NCBI RefSeq assembly: GCF_027594865.1
Contig: NZ_CP089391.1
Location: forward strand, 7,284,501-7,348,500
Origin: Bradyrhizobium xenonodulans
GTDB lineage: Bacteria > Pseudomonadota > Alphaproteobacteria > Rhizobiales > Xanthobacteraceae
Direction of reading: 5' to 3'
DNA length: 64,000 bases
Part shown: piece by piece, positions 38,957 through 47,439 of the stretch
Numbering within the stretch: position 1 is the first letter of the stretch
Layout: the number at the start of each line of letters is the position of its first letter
Notes under the pieces: model-generated
The model's database searches: none
Seen by the model: only the letters and a program-made list of their open reading frames with translations
Told to the model about the DNA's origin: nothing
Position numbers and translations under genes: made by a program

Positions 38957-39862
38957 GTCCGTCTCCAATTCCTGCATCTCCCATTGCGCGTTGGAGGGCT
39001 CAGGCTTGCGACGAGCGGCGGGGCGCGACGTAGCTCAATCCGCGTCGCGCTGCGGTATCCATTTCCGCCTGCACTCGTTGCTTTGACCTTGACCTGCCCA
39101 CCGTTCGATCGGGCACCGTCGATAAGCGCGAAGTTTATCTCTTTGTTCTAGAAGAAATTCGCCAATCTCCTTCCTGCCAGCGCATACGTCATGCGACGTT
39201 TCTCTATTTAGCGCAGAAATTCATCGCAGAAATCGACTATTGGTCCGGCATAGCGGCCTTACCGCAGAGGGACGATCGGCTGACATCCGACCAGCTCAGC
39301 CCGATCGTAAATCGGTCGCCCAAAGGTGCTTCTGCACCCCCTAGAGAGGCTGCGCGTGACGGGCCTATTGAGGACGACGTCTTGAGCGTGTCGCCTAGGT
39401 CGTGGCCGGCCCGATCGCGACGCCGTCTCGACAAAGCTGGAGCGCTCACATGCCGCGACCATCAACCGCCTCAAAACGCCGATGTGAGTTGCACCACATG
39501 CCTCCCGGGAGAGCCGATTGTGCTGTTGACTACCGCTACGGGCATGGACGAACGACGAATTCACGGGGCACCTTCGTCTACGGAGATCCCGACAAAAAAA
39601 CCTGCAACACCGATGACGTGTGGCTGGGTTTGAGGGCGGTTTCACCCTGACACCGAGGCAACGATGACCGCCCGAGTGCCGGCGCCTCACGTCGCGGGAT
39701 CTGGCTTGCGCTGGGCCTGCCGCAAATGGCGCCCCGCTTGACCGCGGGCAGAAGCTCTAGCAGCAAGGCCGTTGCGGCGATTGCGCCCCGCTGCGGTAAT
39801 GTTGCAGCGCGCTCAAGGCCAAGATAGTTATGCGCCTACTTCCCTATCACCCCAGGTCCATC
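38957..39862. other. Gene-poor stretch, nothing recognised
   Basis: Short overlapping frames on both strands (39237-39690) have no domains or ribosome sites. No repeat, tRNA or promoter of note was seen. Confidence 0.45.
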
Positions 39863-40222
39863 ATGATTCGTCACATCGTTTTATTTACCGCCAAGGATAA
39901 GGCCCAGATCGACGAAATGATCGAAGGCCTGTCAGTTCTCACCACAATCCCACATGCACGCCTGCTCGAGGTTGGTCGCAATCGCAAGACCGACCAGTTC
40001 GGCAACGATATCGACGTAGTGGTCTACGGTGAGTTCGACAATGAGAGGGAACTCGCAGCCTACAGGGCTCACGACCTATACCAGGAATCGATTAGCCGGG
40101 TGCGACCGCTCCGCGAGCTGCGGTTTGCGGCCGATTACACCGTATCGACGGATGCGCGCTTGGCCTCAACGGCTGCAACAGGTCAAGTTGCTCGGCGCCT
40201 CGAGCCGACTGGCGGGGGCTAA
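39863..40222 (+). CDS. Dabb (stress-responsive A/B barrel) domain protein
   Basis: A 119-aa protein starting MIRHIVLFTAKDKAQIDEMI. Residues 1-95 form a ferredoxin-like Dabb barrel (MIRHIVLF, the ending YRAHDLYQESISRVRPL, DVVVYGEFDNERELAAY). These small dimeric proteins range from stress proteins to cyclases, with a central cavity. It lies 98 bp upstream of pabB on the same strand and may be cotranscribed. No catalytic role can be assigned. Confidence 0.78.
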   Translation: MIRHIVLFTAKDKAQIDEMIEGLSVLTTIPHARLLEVGRNRKTDQFGNDIDVVVYGEFDNERELAAYRAHDLYQESISRVRPLRELRFAADYTVSTDARLASTAATGQVARRLEPTGGG

Positions 40223-40320
40223 CCTGACAGTCGGCCTCAAGGGTCCCCGGGTCCCAGACCAGCGCTCTCGGTCGACTCGGGATCACAATCTGAACACATC
40301 TCACAGCAGGCAAGTCATCG

Positions 40321-41730
40321 GTGACTGACAGCCCAGTGCACGTCCGCGAGCTGCCGTGGATCGAGCCCGTCATGGCGATGCGATGTCTGGCGCATCGCCC
40401 GCAGCTTACGTTTCTCGATAGCGCGGCCAAGCATGAATTGCTCGGCCGCTATTCATATCTGAGCTGCGATCCGTTCAGTACCTTTATGGTCGCGGACGGA
40501 CAGGCAAGTTGGAACGGAGAGCCTCTTGAAGGCGACCCGTGGGAAGCTCTTCGCGCCCTTCTCGCCAACTATTCGCAAGAGCATCGCTCCGATCTCCCCC
40601 CGTTCCAGGGAGGCGCAGCCGGCTTCCTTGCTTACGATCTAAACAGGACGTTAGAGCACTTGCCGACGCCCGCAATTCCCGGTCAGGGATTGCCCCAATC
40701 GCTCCTGCATTTCTATGACGTAGTCGTGAGCTATGATCACCGGCACAACAAATGCTGGATTATTTCCACAGGATGGCCGGAGCAGGATCCTGTACGTCGC
40801 GTAGAGCGTGCACGCCGTCGAGCCGACGAATTTGCAGCACTGCTTGCCAACCCAGAGACGCCGCGGGATACATCCTCCGGCAACGTGGGCGCCTGGCATT
40901 CGAACTTCAGCCGCGAGGACTATGTTGCGGCGGTCAAGCGCGTCGTCGGCTTAATTCTGGCCGGAGACGTCTTCCAAGCCAACATTGCGCAGCGCTTCAG
41001 CGCCAGGGTGCCGACTTCCTTCGACCCCCTCACCTTCTACAGCCAGCTACGATCATCGAACCCCGCACCCTTTGGGGCGCTCCTGCGCTATGGCAAGCTG
41101 ACCGTCGCATCGAGCTCGCCGGAGCGTTTCCTGAAGCTTGGTGGAGGTCGGATCGAAACACGCCCCATCAAGGGCACGATCGCGCGCTCCGCTGATTGGA
41201 AGGAAGACCAACGCCGGGCTGAAATCCTCGTTGCGTCTGAAAAGGACCGCGCAGAGAACGTAATGATCGTCGACCTCCTACGCAACGATCTGTCACGTGT
41301 CTGCACTGCGCGTTCGATCGAAGTTCCAGCACTGTGCAACCTCGAATCCTATGCCTCGGTGCACCACCTCGTGTCGGTCGTTACGGGTGAACTTGCAGGA
41401 GACCAGGACGCCGTTACCTTACTTCGCGCTTGCTTTCCCGGCGGGTCCATTACCGGAGCGCCAAAGGTGCGCTCGATGGAAATCATAGCGGAAATCGAGC
41501 GCGTGGCACGCGAGGTCTATTGCGGAGCGATCGGCTTCATCGGCTTTAACGGGCACATGGACACAAACATTGCGATTCGCACCGTAACGATCGCCAGCGA
41601 TGTGGCTGTCTTTCATGCAGGCAGCGGGATAACGGCGATGTCGGACCCGGAGGCCGAATGCGAGGAGACGCTGGCCAAGGCGAAGCGCATCTTCGATGCG
41701 TTTCGTGCTGAACGATCCGGTGCTGTTTGA
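40321..41730 (+). CDS. pabB: PabB-type aminodeoxychorismate synthase component I
   Basis: A chorismate-binding enzyme of the TrpE/PabB family, 469 aa, GTG start. The catalytic half (residues ~200-465) shows SREDYVAAVKRVVGLILAGD, FQANIAQRFSARVP, ASSSPERFLKLGGGRIETRP, IKGTIARS, ENVMIVDLLRNDLSRVC and FPGGSITGAPKVRSMEIIAE. PIKGT is typical of PabB. With the next gene it should aminate chorismate to aminodeoxychorismate on the way to p-aminobenzoate and folate. Anthranilate synthase is a less likely alternative. A 4-bp overlap with the amidotransferase gene shows coupling. Confidence 0.88.
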   Translation: MTDSPVHVRELPWIEPVMAMRCLAHRPQLTFLDSAAKHELLGRYSYLSCDPFSTFMVADGQASWNGEPLEGDPWEALRALLANYSQEHRSDLPPFQGGAAGFLAYDLNRTLEHLPTPAIPGQGLPQSLLHFYDVVVSYDHRHNKCWIISTGWPEQDPVRRVERARRRADEFAALLANPETPRDTSSGNVGAWHSNFSREDYVAAVKRVVGLILAGDVFQANIAQRFSARVPTSFDPLTFYSQLRSSNPAPFGALLRYGKLTVASSSPERFLKLGGGRIETRPIKGTIARSADWKEDQRRAEILVASEKDRAENVMIVDLLRNDLSRVCTARSIEVPALCNLESYASVHHLVSVVTGELAGDQDAVTLLRACFPGGSITGAPKVRSMEIIAEIERVAREVYCGAIGFIGFNGHMDTNIAIRTVTIASDVAVFHAGSGITAMSDPEAECEETLAKAKRIFDAFRAERSGAV

Positions 41731-42338
41731 TTGTCATCATCGACAACTACGATTCCTTCGTCTTCAACATTGCCCGCTATTTCCGCAACCTTGGTGAGGC
41801 AACGGAGGTAGTCCGGAACGACGAGATCAGCGTCAGGGACCTTGTTGGCTTGAAGCCGCGCGCAGTGGTCATCTCACCGGGTCCCTGCACTCCACTTGAG
41901 GCCGGAATATCCACGGCCGTCGTTCGCGAGCTTTCCGGTCGCGTACCACTTCTCGGCATTTGCCTCGGACATCAATGTATCGGAAGCGCTTTCGGCGGAG
42001 GCGTGGCGCGTGCACGTCGCCCTATGCATGGTCGGTCCTCGTATGTCACGCATGATGGTCGAGGGCTGTTCAAGGAGCTCCCATCCCCACTTCGCGTTGG
42101 GCGCTACCATTCTCTTGTTGTTGAGCTCGATGAGGCTCGCGCCCCGCATCTTGCGGTGACAGCGCGTTCGGACGAAGGCGAGGTCATGGCGCTTGCACAT
42201 CGCTTCCAACCAACATTTGGCTTGCAGTTTCATCCGGAATCGATACTCACGGAACAAGGGCACGTGCTGCTCATGAACTTCTTGCGCCTGACGGAGGCTT
42301 CCTGGGCCAAGATCGAGCCACCTGCCGGACCGGTGTGA
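41727..42338 (+). CDS. pabA: PabA/TrpG-type glutamine amidotransferase
   Basis: Supplies ammonia from glutamine to its partner chorismate enzyme. The 203-aa class-I amidotransferase shows IIDNYDSFVFNIARYF and VISPGPCTPLEAGIS. The catalytic cysteine is in PLLGICLGHQCIGSAFGG and the catalytic His-Glu in LQFHPESILTEQG. It starts with TTG overlapping the pabB TGA (TTGA), an uncommon start codon that ties its translation to pabB. The frame is intact. Confidence 0.88.
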   Translation: MIVIIDNYDSFVFNIARYFRNLGEATEVVRNDEISVRDLVGLKPRAVVISPGPCTPLEAGISTAVVRELSGRVPLLGICLGHQCIGSAFGGGVARARRPMHGRSSYVTHDGRGLFKELPSPLRVGRYHSLVVELDEARAPHLAVTARSDEGEVMALAHRFQPTFGLQFHPESILTEQGHVLLMNFLRLTEASWAKIEPPAGPV

Positions 42339-42667
42339 CTGGCTCGGCAGCGGTTCGATCTCGTCGCAAGCAATGACGCTCGGGCGCGAACGGGTCCACC
42401 GCTTCTGGCCTGACGCCAACGCCCGGCGGCCCCATCAGCGATGATGGGTGTGTGAAATAGCAGCCTGGGGCAACCGCTCTATCCAGACGCCCGGCTTCGC
42501 TCGCTCGATCGGTCGCGACCATCAACTGCTTACGCAGCTTACGACCTTTTCTGAGCTACGCAATTCCTTCTATTGCTTAGTCTAGCTGTGACCAGGGTGT
42601 GACCCCCTGAGCCATGCTCGCCGCAACGCTACGGAGAGCGAATCCAAGGTTGGACCGAGCGTGCGAT

Positions 42668-42691
42668 GGAAGGTAGGAAGGTAGGAAGGTA
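42668..42691. repeat. Short tandem repeat, GGAAGGTA x3
   Basis: Three perfect head-to-tail copies of an 8-bp unit. They lie in non-coding DNA near the island junction. Confidence 0.9.
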
Positions 42692-42785
42692 GCCGCTCCG
42701 TGCCCCTGAAATATTACTATCCATGAGCCGTTGCCGCTCACTGAGATGCCGTTCGCGCCTTGCGCGGTAAAATTCAATTCGAGAC

Positions 42786-43160
42786 TCAGAATGTTGGTTC
42801 TTTGAATGCCTTCTTCTTGAGGGCGGAAAGATAGTTTCCTCTCGCTTTCGGCCGAGATTCACCCGCCAACCTCACTTCGAGTTTCACGACAAGATCCTCG
42901 AAGTTCGTGCGCATCATTCCAGCCAACGGTCGTTGCTGGTAGTAGCTATACATCCGTTGAGTGATAACGGCTGTTACCCATCTTGGCGTACCTGCCGACC
43001 ATAGAACTCGGTAATCCTCGATATAGCCAGCGGCGCTTCAACTTCGAGCAGAATGAAGCAACATAGCAGTTTCCGTACTGCGGATGTCTTTTCGCTGCGT
43101 ATCTGCTCATCGATAAAATCGACAAGCTTTTCGCCTCTAAGGCTCTGGTAGCCCAGTGGG
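42786..43160 (-). pseudogene. Broken unknown gene downstream of the Ham1-kinase fusion
   Basis: Two overlapping minus-strand frames look like parts of one protein. The first contains YQSLRGEKLVDFIDEQIRSE and ISRITEFYGRQVRQDG before a stop at 42974. The second contains RTNFEDLVVKLEVRLAGESR and ARGNYLSALKKKAF before a stop at 42786. Both are charged and helical and lie directly downstream of the fusion gene on the same strand, suggesting a third operon member lost by frameshift. No family was recognised. Confidence 0.35.
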
Positions 43161-43198
43161 AGCGTCTTATTCGTCTACAAGATGTTCCTGGCGAGGCT

Positions 43199-44803
43199 TC
43201 AAGTGCGGTCCTCGTCACTTTGGAAATGATCAACCTTCTCCAATAGCTGAAGAAGCGCTTCCCCTCGTGCGGTCAACTTGTAGCTCAGCAGTTGCTCTGA
43301 TCGCTTTACTCTTTCCGCAAACTCCGGGACGGCCTTGAGCGCGCGGTTAGTATTGTACTTGCGAACCGGAGTTCCCAGTTCTGCTGCCTTCTCCGAGATT
43401 GCAGCGCACGTCGCGGCCGAGCCGATCGCTCTAAGCGCATTTAATGTGCGATGAAGTTCGCTCTTATGACCGCGCGACTGAGGGGGCGCCTCATCCTTAT
43501 CAGTCATAGTCGCGATAAGCGAATCGATCCTCTCTTTATAGAGCTCAAGCGTGCCGTCGTTGCGAACGACATCGGTTGCTATTTCTGTAGGGACCCTCAG
43601 CACGCCAAAGCGCGCCTGTTGTTCGTCCTGCTTCTCAAAATCAACGAACGCTTTCACGTCCTTATCTCTCGCACGGCGGACGTGGCGCTCAAATCGAGTC
43701 CGAACGTCGGCATCAACAAATACAATGCGCGCGCGGGGAAAGCGCTCAACTAGCAGCGAGACTTCTTCGACTGTTCGCAGGCCGGTTACCACATTTAGAA
43801 TTGCTGGACTGCGCTCAATGTATTTTGCGATCGTATGCGCGACACAATCCAAGCCGTGCGCACACAAGAACCTGTATGCGTCGTCAGCTGTTTCGACCTG
43901 TTCGTCCGCCTCACTCGCAAGGCTCCGCAACACAGAGCTCGCCTCAAAGACCATGACATCGTCTCTTGCGATAAGGTAATCACTCAGCGTGGTCTTTCCA
44001 GCGCACTTATTACCGATGACGACCAATACCTGGGAGGGCTTATCTTCTAACATCAGTAGCTCTTTGAACAACAATTGCTGCTCGGCAACGGGCGGCGATG
44101 CGGGCCGCCGAACGACGTAAAAGTTGGGCGCAATGTTCAGCGCCGAGTTAAGCTCCTCAAGACGAGAGACGAGAGCAGACAAGGATTTTGCTCTGAAATC
44201 GAAGGACAAAGATTCTTCAAATTCCATCTCTCCTAACCGCTTTGTGGCGCCTTGAGGAATGAACCATCCATTAAACGTATCGGGCGTCAACCAGGGATAC
44301 TGAGCCGAGGGTGAAAATTCGGGCGGAGAGGTGGCGATTGCCCCTTCCGTTTCTCCATGAAAGAAAATCTTGCGAGAAAGAGCTGGCAAGTAGAGAGCGA
44401 TATCGGATTTGACTACGACCCTTCTGTTATTGCCCTTTCCCCTAAGTTCACGATCCAGCGCTTCAAATGAAGCTGAGGAAAACCACTCTTTCACTGCCAA
44501 CCCCGGATAATCAGCCGCGCCCTCGCTTAGAGCTTCAATCCTTAGAGAGGTGTCTTCAACGAAGAATATGGAGCGTACGCCGAACTCCGCATTTACTTGC
44601 TCTATGGCGCGGTCTAGCAGCTGTCTTGTTTCAAGCGAGTAGTCCTCATCATATGGCTCTCTACGACCGGTATAATGCCGGAGTGCATATCCATGCCGCA
44701 TGAACATCAGCTTCGCCTGAAGCAGCTTGTCGGCGTTCGACGTGTAGAAATAGACGGTAAGCACGCGATCAAATCGCAAGGCGTTTCCGTATTGCGGCCT
44801 CAT
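43199..44803 (-). CDS. Fusion of Ham1-like NTP pyrophosphatase, P-loop kinase and C-terminal winged helix
   Basis: A 534-aa protein with three parts, numbered from the ATG at 44803. Residues ~14-220 resemble a Ham1/RdgB non-canonical purine NTP pyrophosphatase (VYFYTSNADKLLQAK with the T/S-x-N-x2-K motif; FFVEDTSLRIEAL with the acidic catalytic pair; DYPGLAVKEWF). Residues ~258-430 are a small-molecule kinase of the dephospho-CoA/nucleotide kinase type (Walker A VVIGNKCAGKTTLSDYL; VVTGLRTVEEVSLLVERF; VDADVRTRFERHVRRARDKD). Residues ~445-534 look like a winged helix (HRTLNALRAIGSAATCAAIS ... KLTARGEALLQLL). It could hydrolyse one nucleotide and phosphorylate or sense another. The start overlaps the upstream GHMP fragment (ATGA). 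Domain calls are from motifs only. Confidence 0.75.
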   Translation of the reverse strand: MRPQYGNALRFDRVLTVYFYTSNADKLLQAKLMFMRHGYALRHYTGRREPYDEDYSLETRQLLDRAIEQVNAEFGVRSIFFVEDTSLRIEALSEGAADYPGLAVKEWFSSASFEALDRELRGKGNNRRVVVKSDIALYLPALSRKIFFHGETEGAIATSPPEFSPSAQYPWLTPDTFNGWFIPQGATKRLGEMEFEESLSFDFRAKSLSALVSRLEELNSALNIAPNFYVVRRPASPPVAEQQLLFKELLMLEDKPSQVLVVIGNKCAGKTTLSDYLIARDDVMVFEASSVLRSLASEADEQVETADDAYRFLCAHGLDCVAHTIAKYIERSPAILNVVTGLRTVEEVSLLVERFPRARIVFVDADVRTRFERHVRRARDKDVKAFVDFEKQDEQQARFGVLRVPTEIATDVVRNDGTLELYKERIDSLIATMTDKDEAPPQSRGHKSELHRTLNALRAIGSAATCAAISEKAAELGTPVRKYNTNRALKAVPEFAERVKRSEQLLSYKLTARGEALLQLLEKVDHFQSDEDRT

Positions 44804-45144
44804 GACCATGTCCCTGCCCGTACCTCGTAACCAGTATTCCAGCCGGAAGCCACGCCTAGTATCGGAATGCCACAATCTGATCCAACTGATCGAACCTGAT
44901 CCAGGCGCTCGCGGTCCGACGAGGGCAGGATGATGTACAGCAAAGGTCCAACGCTGCTCATCCCAGCCGCAAGGCCGCGATCAAAAAGTGCCATCAAGCA
45001 AGACCGAGTTCGCGCGCTACACCTCTGCAATTCCCGCATCTTGAAACCCACGTGATGGAGACTTCGCAATGCCGAGCCGAGCGCGTCGTAATCGATAAGC
45101 GTGAACGATGGGAGCACGCCGTGATAAAGTATAGCGCTGGGCAA
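44800..45144 (-). pseudogene. GHMP-kinase C-terminal fragment
   Basis: A 114-aa piece starting at a TTG directly after a stop (TAATTG). It resembles the C-terminal part of a GHMP-superfamily small-molecule kinase of the beta-ribofuranosylaminobenzene-phosphate-synthase-like type (LIDYDALGSALRSLHHVGFK, AAGMSSVGPLLYIILPSSDR, CGIPILGVASGWNTGYEV). The N-terminal ATP-binding half is missing, probably cut when the adjoining integrase was truncated. Its stop overlaps the start of the fusion gene, so an intact ancestor would have been a coupled two-gene operon. The family call is tentative. Confidence 0.55.
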
Positions 45145-45168
45145 TTAAGAGCAATTAGGCGGTGTGGC

Positions 45169-45596
45169 TTAGCCCCATTCCCGGCGCGCCATCTCGAAGA
45201 TGGAGCGTAACAGCCCCAACTCCCTGATCACGGTACCAGGCTGCAGTGTTTCAAACGCGTGTCGCGGTACCTGCTGAAGAGCGCTGCATCGATTTTTGCG
45301 AGCGGTAAGGCGCTCCATCGTTGACGAAGGAACACTTCGATCCGTTTGCGCTCAGGAATAAGCCCACGCTTCTTATGGGTGACGTTGTCGCGATTGCGCG
45401 TGAGAAGCTGTGCAACGGTGATTGTATTGAGAGATCGTACGTCGTTGGGGATCAACGTCCGGTCTAGCTCGGCTTCGATCTGCCGCGCCCAACATTGTGC
45501 ATCGGATTTGGATTGGAAGGACTTGGCTTGTGGTGAGTGTCCGTGGCGTCTGACTTGGACCTGCCACTTGCCGTTTCTGAACCGTAGGCTCGCCAT
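45169..45596 (-). pseudogene. Tyrosine integrase, truncated and frameshifted
   Basis: The start MASLRFRNGKWQVQVRRHGH at 45596, with SFQSKSDAQCWARQIEAELD, is the N-terminal arm-binding and SAM-like domain of a phage/island tyrosine recombinase. After YRDTRLK near 45252 the frame shifts, and the sequence continues QPGTVIRELGLLRSIFEMAR, REWG before a stop at 45169. The whole catalytic domain (the R-H-R-Y residues) is missing. It lies 104 bp from the tRNA 3' fragment, in the usual attachment-site arrangement, and its truncated end abuts the GHMP fragment. This marks an old island boundary. Confidence 0.82.
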
Positions 45597-45700
45597 TCAA
45601 AAAGCTCCTCGTGTGTGACCAGCTTGTGACCGGCCGGTCTGAAGAGCGTTTGAGGAGCTACCACCAACGCTCTAAGACGTTGGTACATCGAGAGAAACGC

Positions 45701-45748
45701 TGGCGCACCCGACACGATTCGAACGTGTGACCTTTGCCTTCGGAGGAC
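45701..45748 (-). repeat. 3' fragment of tRNA-Arg(CCG), probable attachment-site copy
   Basis: Read on the minus strand, 48 bases match the 3' half of a tRNA. There is an anticodon loop CTCCGAA (CCG centre) followed by GGCAA, a T arm (ACACG-TTCGAAT-CGTGT) and an acceptor end CGGGTGCGCCA with encoded CCA. The 5' half is absent; upstream bases do not fold into D or anticodon 5' arms. Such fragments are left when an integrative element recombines into a tRNA gene. It lies beside the integrase remnant. Confidence 0.8.
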
Positions 45749-45789
45749 ATGTCACACTGCTTTGCGTAGACTTGTGCCATTCCTCCCTC

Positions 45790-45818
45790 AAAAAAGGGCC
45801 ACTCCGAAGGAGTGGCCC
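45790..45818 (-). terminator. Rho-independent terminator of ald
   Basis: On the minus strand GGGCCACTCC-TTC-GGAGTGGCCC is followed by six T residues, a perfect 10-bp stem 41 bp after the ald stop. Confidence 0.92.
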
Positions 45819-45858
45819 AAGTGAGGGAGGAAAACGCCCCCTAAGGAGCCTCTGGGGA

Positions 45859-46971
45859 TCAGGCCGCGGCCTGTTCGATCGGTGAGAAGGGTAGGCCAAG
45901 ACTCTCGGCCACGGCCTTATAAGTTAGCCGGCCCCGATAGACATTGAGGCCTGCGCGCAGATGCGGATTCTCGAGCACGGCTGCAAATCCCTTGTTGGCG
46001 AGAGCCAAACCAAAGGGCAGCGTGGCATTGTTTAATGCCTGGCTTGAGGTGAGCGGGACAGCTCCGGGCATATTGGCGACGCAGTAATGAATGACGCCGT
46101 CCACCTCGAAGGTTGGATCCGCATGCGTCGTCGGGCGCGAGGTCTCGAAGCATCCGCCCTGATCGATAGCGACGTCCACGATGACGGAGCCCTTGCGCAT
46201 CGAGCTCAACATGCCGCGACTGACCAGCTTCGGCGCGCTGGCGCCGGGAACCAGCACCGCCCCAATGACAACGTCCGCTGCAAAGACTTCCTCCTCGACG
46301 GCTTCTATGGTCGAGAACCTGGTGCGAACGCGCCCCTCGAATAGTTCGTCCAGTTCGCGAAGCCGGGGAATCGAACGATCGAGGATCGTGACCTCGGCAC
46401 CCAGTCCCGCCGCCATCCGTGCGGCATGTGCACCAACAACCCCGCCTCCGATCACAACGATACGGGCCGGCTGCACACCGGGCACGCCGCCGATCAACAG
46501 CCCCCGCCCGCCTGCGTACCGCCTCAGCGCCGCACCCGCGGCCTCGATCGCAAGCCTGCCCGCAACTTCGCTCATCGGCGCAAGCAGCGGAAGCCCGCCA
46601 GCCGGACCAGTCACGGTCTCGTAGGCAATGGCGGTACATCCGGACTTTATGAGGCCCTTAGCCTGCTCCGGGTCCGGCGCCAGATGCAGATATGTGAAGA
46701 GGATCTGGTTCTCTCGCAGCTGGGTCCATTCCGAAGGCTGGGGCTCCTTGACCTTGATGATCATCTCGCTCGATGCGAATACATCGTGAGCGGACCCGAG
46801 AATCGTCGCGCCAGCCTTGCGGTACTGGTCGTCTGTTGCGCCGATGCCAGCGCCAGCCGTGGTCTCGATCAGCACGCTGTGGCCTGCGGCCACATATTCG
46901 CGGACAGCCCCAGGAGTCAGGCCCACGCGGTATTCGTGCGTCTTGATCTCCTTGGGAACACCGACCTTCAT
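45859..46971 (-). CDS. ald: Ald, alanine dehydrogenase
   Basis: An NAD-dependent enzyme interconverting alanine with pyruvate and ammonia. The 370-aa protein starts MKVGVPKEIKTHEYRVGLTP, the standard family start; the frame is open to 47073 but those residues are not family-like. Other motifs are MIIKVKEPQPSEW, LFTYLHLAPDPEQAK, the Rossmann VVIGGGVVGAHAARMAAGLG, DVAIDQGGCFETSRPTTH and VANMPGAVPLTSSQALNNAT. In rhizobia it relates to alanine handling in bacteroids. It is followed by its own terminator. No Lrp-type aldR is adjacent. The frame is intact despite the decayed neighbours on the left. Confidence 0.95.
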   Translation of the reverse strand: MKVGVPKEIKTHEYRVGLTPGAVREYVAAGHSVLIETTAGAGIGATDDQYRKAGATILGSAHDVFASSEMIIKVKEPQPSEWTQLRENQILFTYLHLAPDPEQAKGLIKSGCTAIAYETVTGPAGGLPLLAPMSEVAGRLAIEAAGAALRRYAGGRGLLIGGVPGVQPARIVVIGGGVVGAHAARMAAGLGAEVTILDRSIPRLRELDELFEGRVRTRFSTIEAVEEEVFAADVVIGAVLVPGASAPKLVSRGMLSSMRKGSVIVDVAIDQGGCFETSRPTTHADPTFEVDGVIHYCVANMPGAVPLTSSQALNNATLPFGLALANKGFAAVLENPHLRAGLNVYRGRLTYKAVAESLGLPFSPIEQAAA

Positions 46972-47439
46972 TTGGAATCTCCTCTTGGACGGCCTCCCTT
47001 CTAGTGGGAATCGCGGTCCAAACTTGCGAAAGTGGAGCCAAGTCACGCTGAAATTCCGCGATTCTTTGTGCAATCACGCAGGATTTCAAAGAAGCGAACG
47101 AGACCGACATGGCAATCGTCGATGAGCCGGCGTAAGTGGCGAATGACCAGACCGAATTCTCGTGTCGAGCGGAAACTGTTTGCCACTGCGATCGCGCGGC
47201 TATGGGACGCCGCATCAAAACAATCACAAGATATCAAGCACGACTTGACCTTGTACGACTTGATCTCATCATTGGAGGCAAGCGCTCAGATTTCACCGCA
47301 ATCGCGCATTATCCGGGTTGCATCCAGGCGTTGTCCGTGCGGCATGAAGCGATAAGGCGTAAGAGCCCTATGTCTGAGTTTACCGATTGAGGCGAAAGTC
47401 AAACGTGTGATTTTTCGAGTGCCTGCAGCGAGAAGGACA
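46972..47439. other. Intergenic between ald and luxR
   Basis: The divergent promoter region of ald and luxR. Short plus-strand frames (47032-47390) have no recognisable domain. No clear lux-type palindrome was seen. Confidence 0.45.

Larger units (their letters stand above)
42339..43198. other. Degenerate stretch downstream of pabA
   Basis: No intact gene is supported. It contains the GGAAGGTA triplet repeat at 42668 and minus-strand frame pieces at 42786-43160, described separately. The first ~220 bp show nothing recognisable. Confidence 0.5.

Noticed and set aside
45765..45785. TGGCAC-containing minus-strand sequence near the tRNA fragment as a sigma-54 promoter
   Set aside because: The -12 element is CG instead of GC at the required spacing and no gene start fits.
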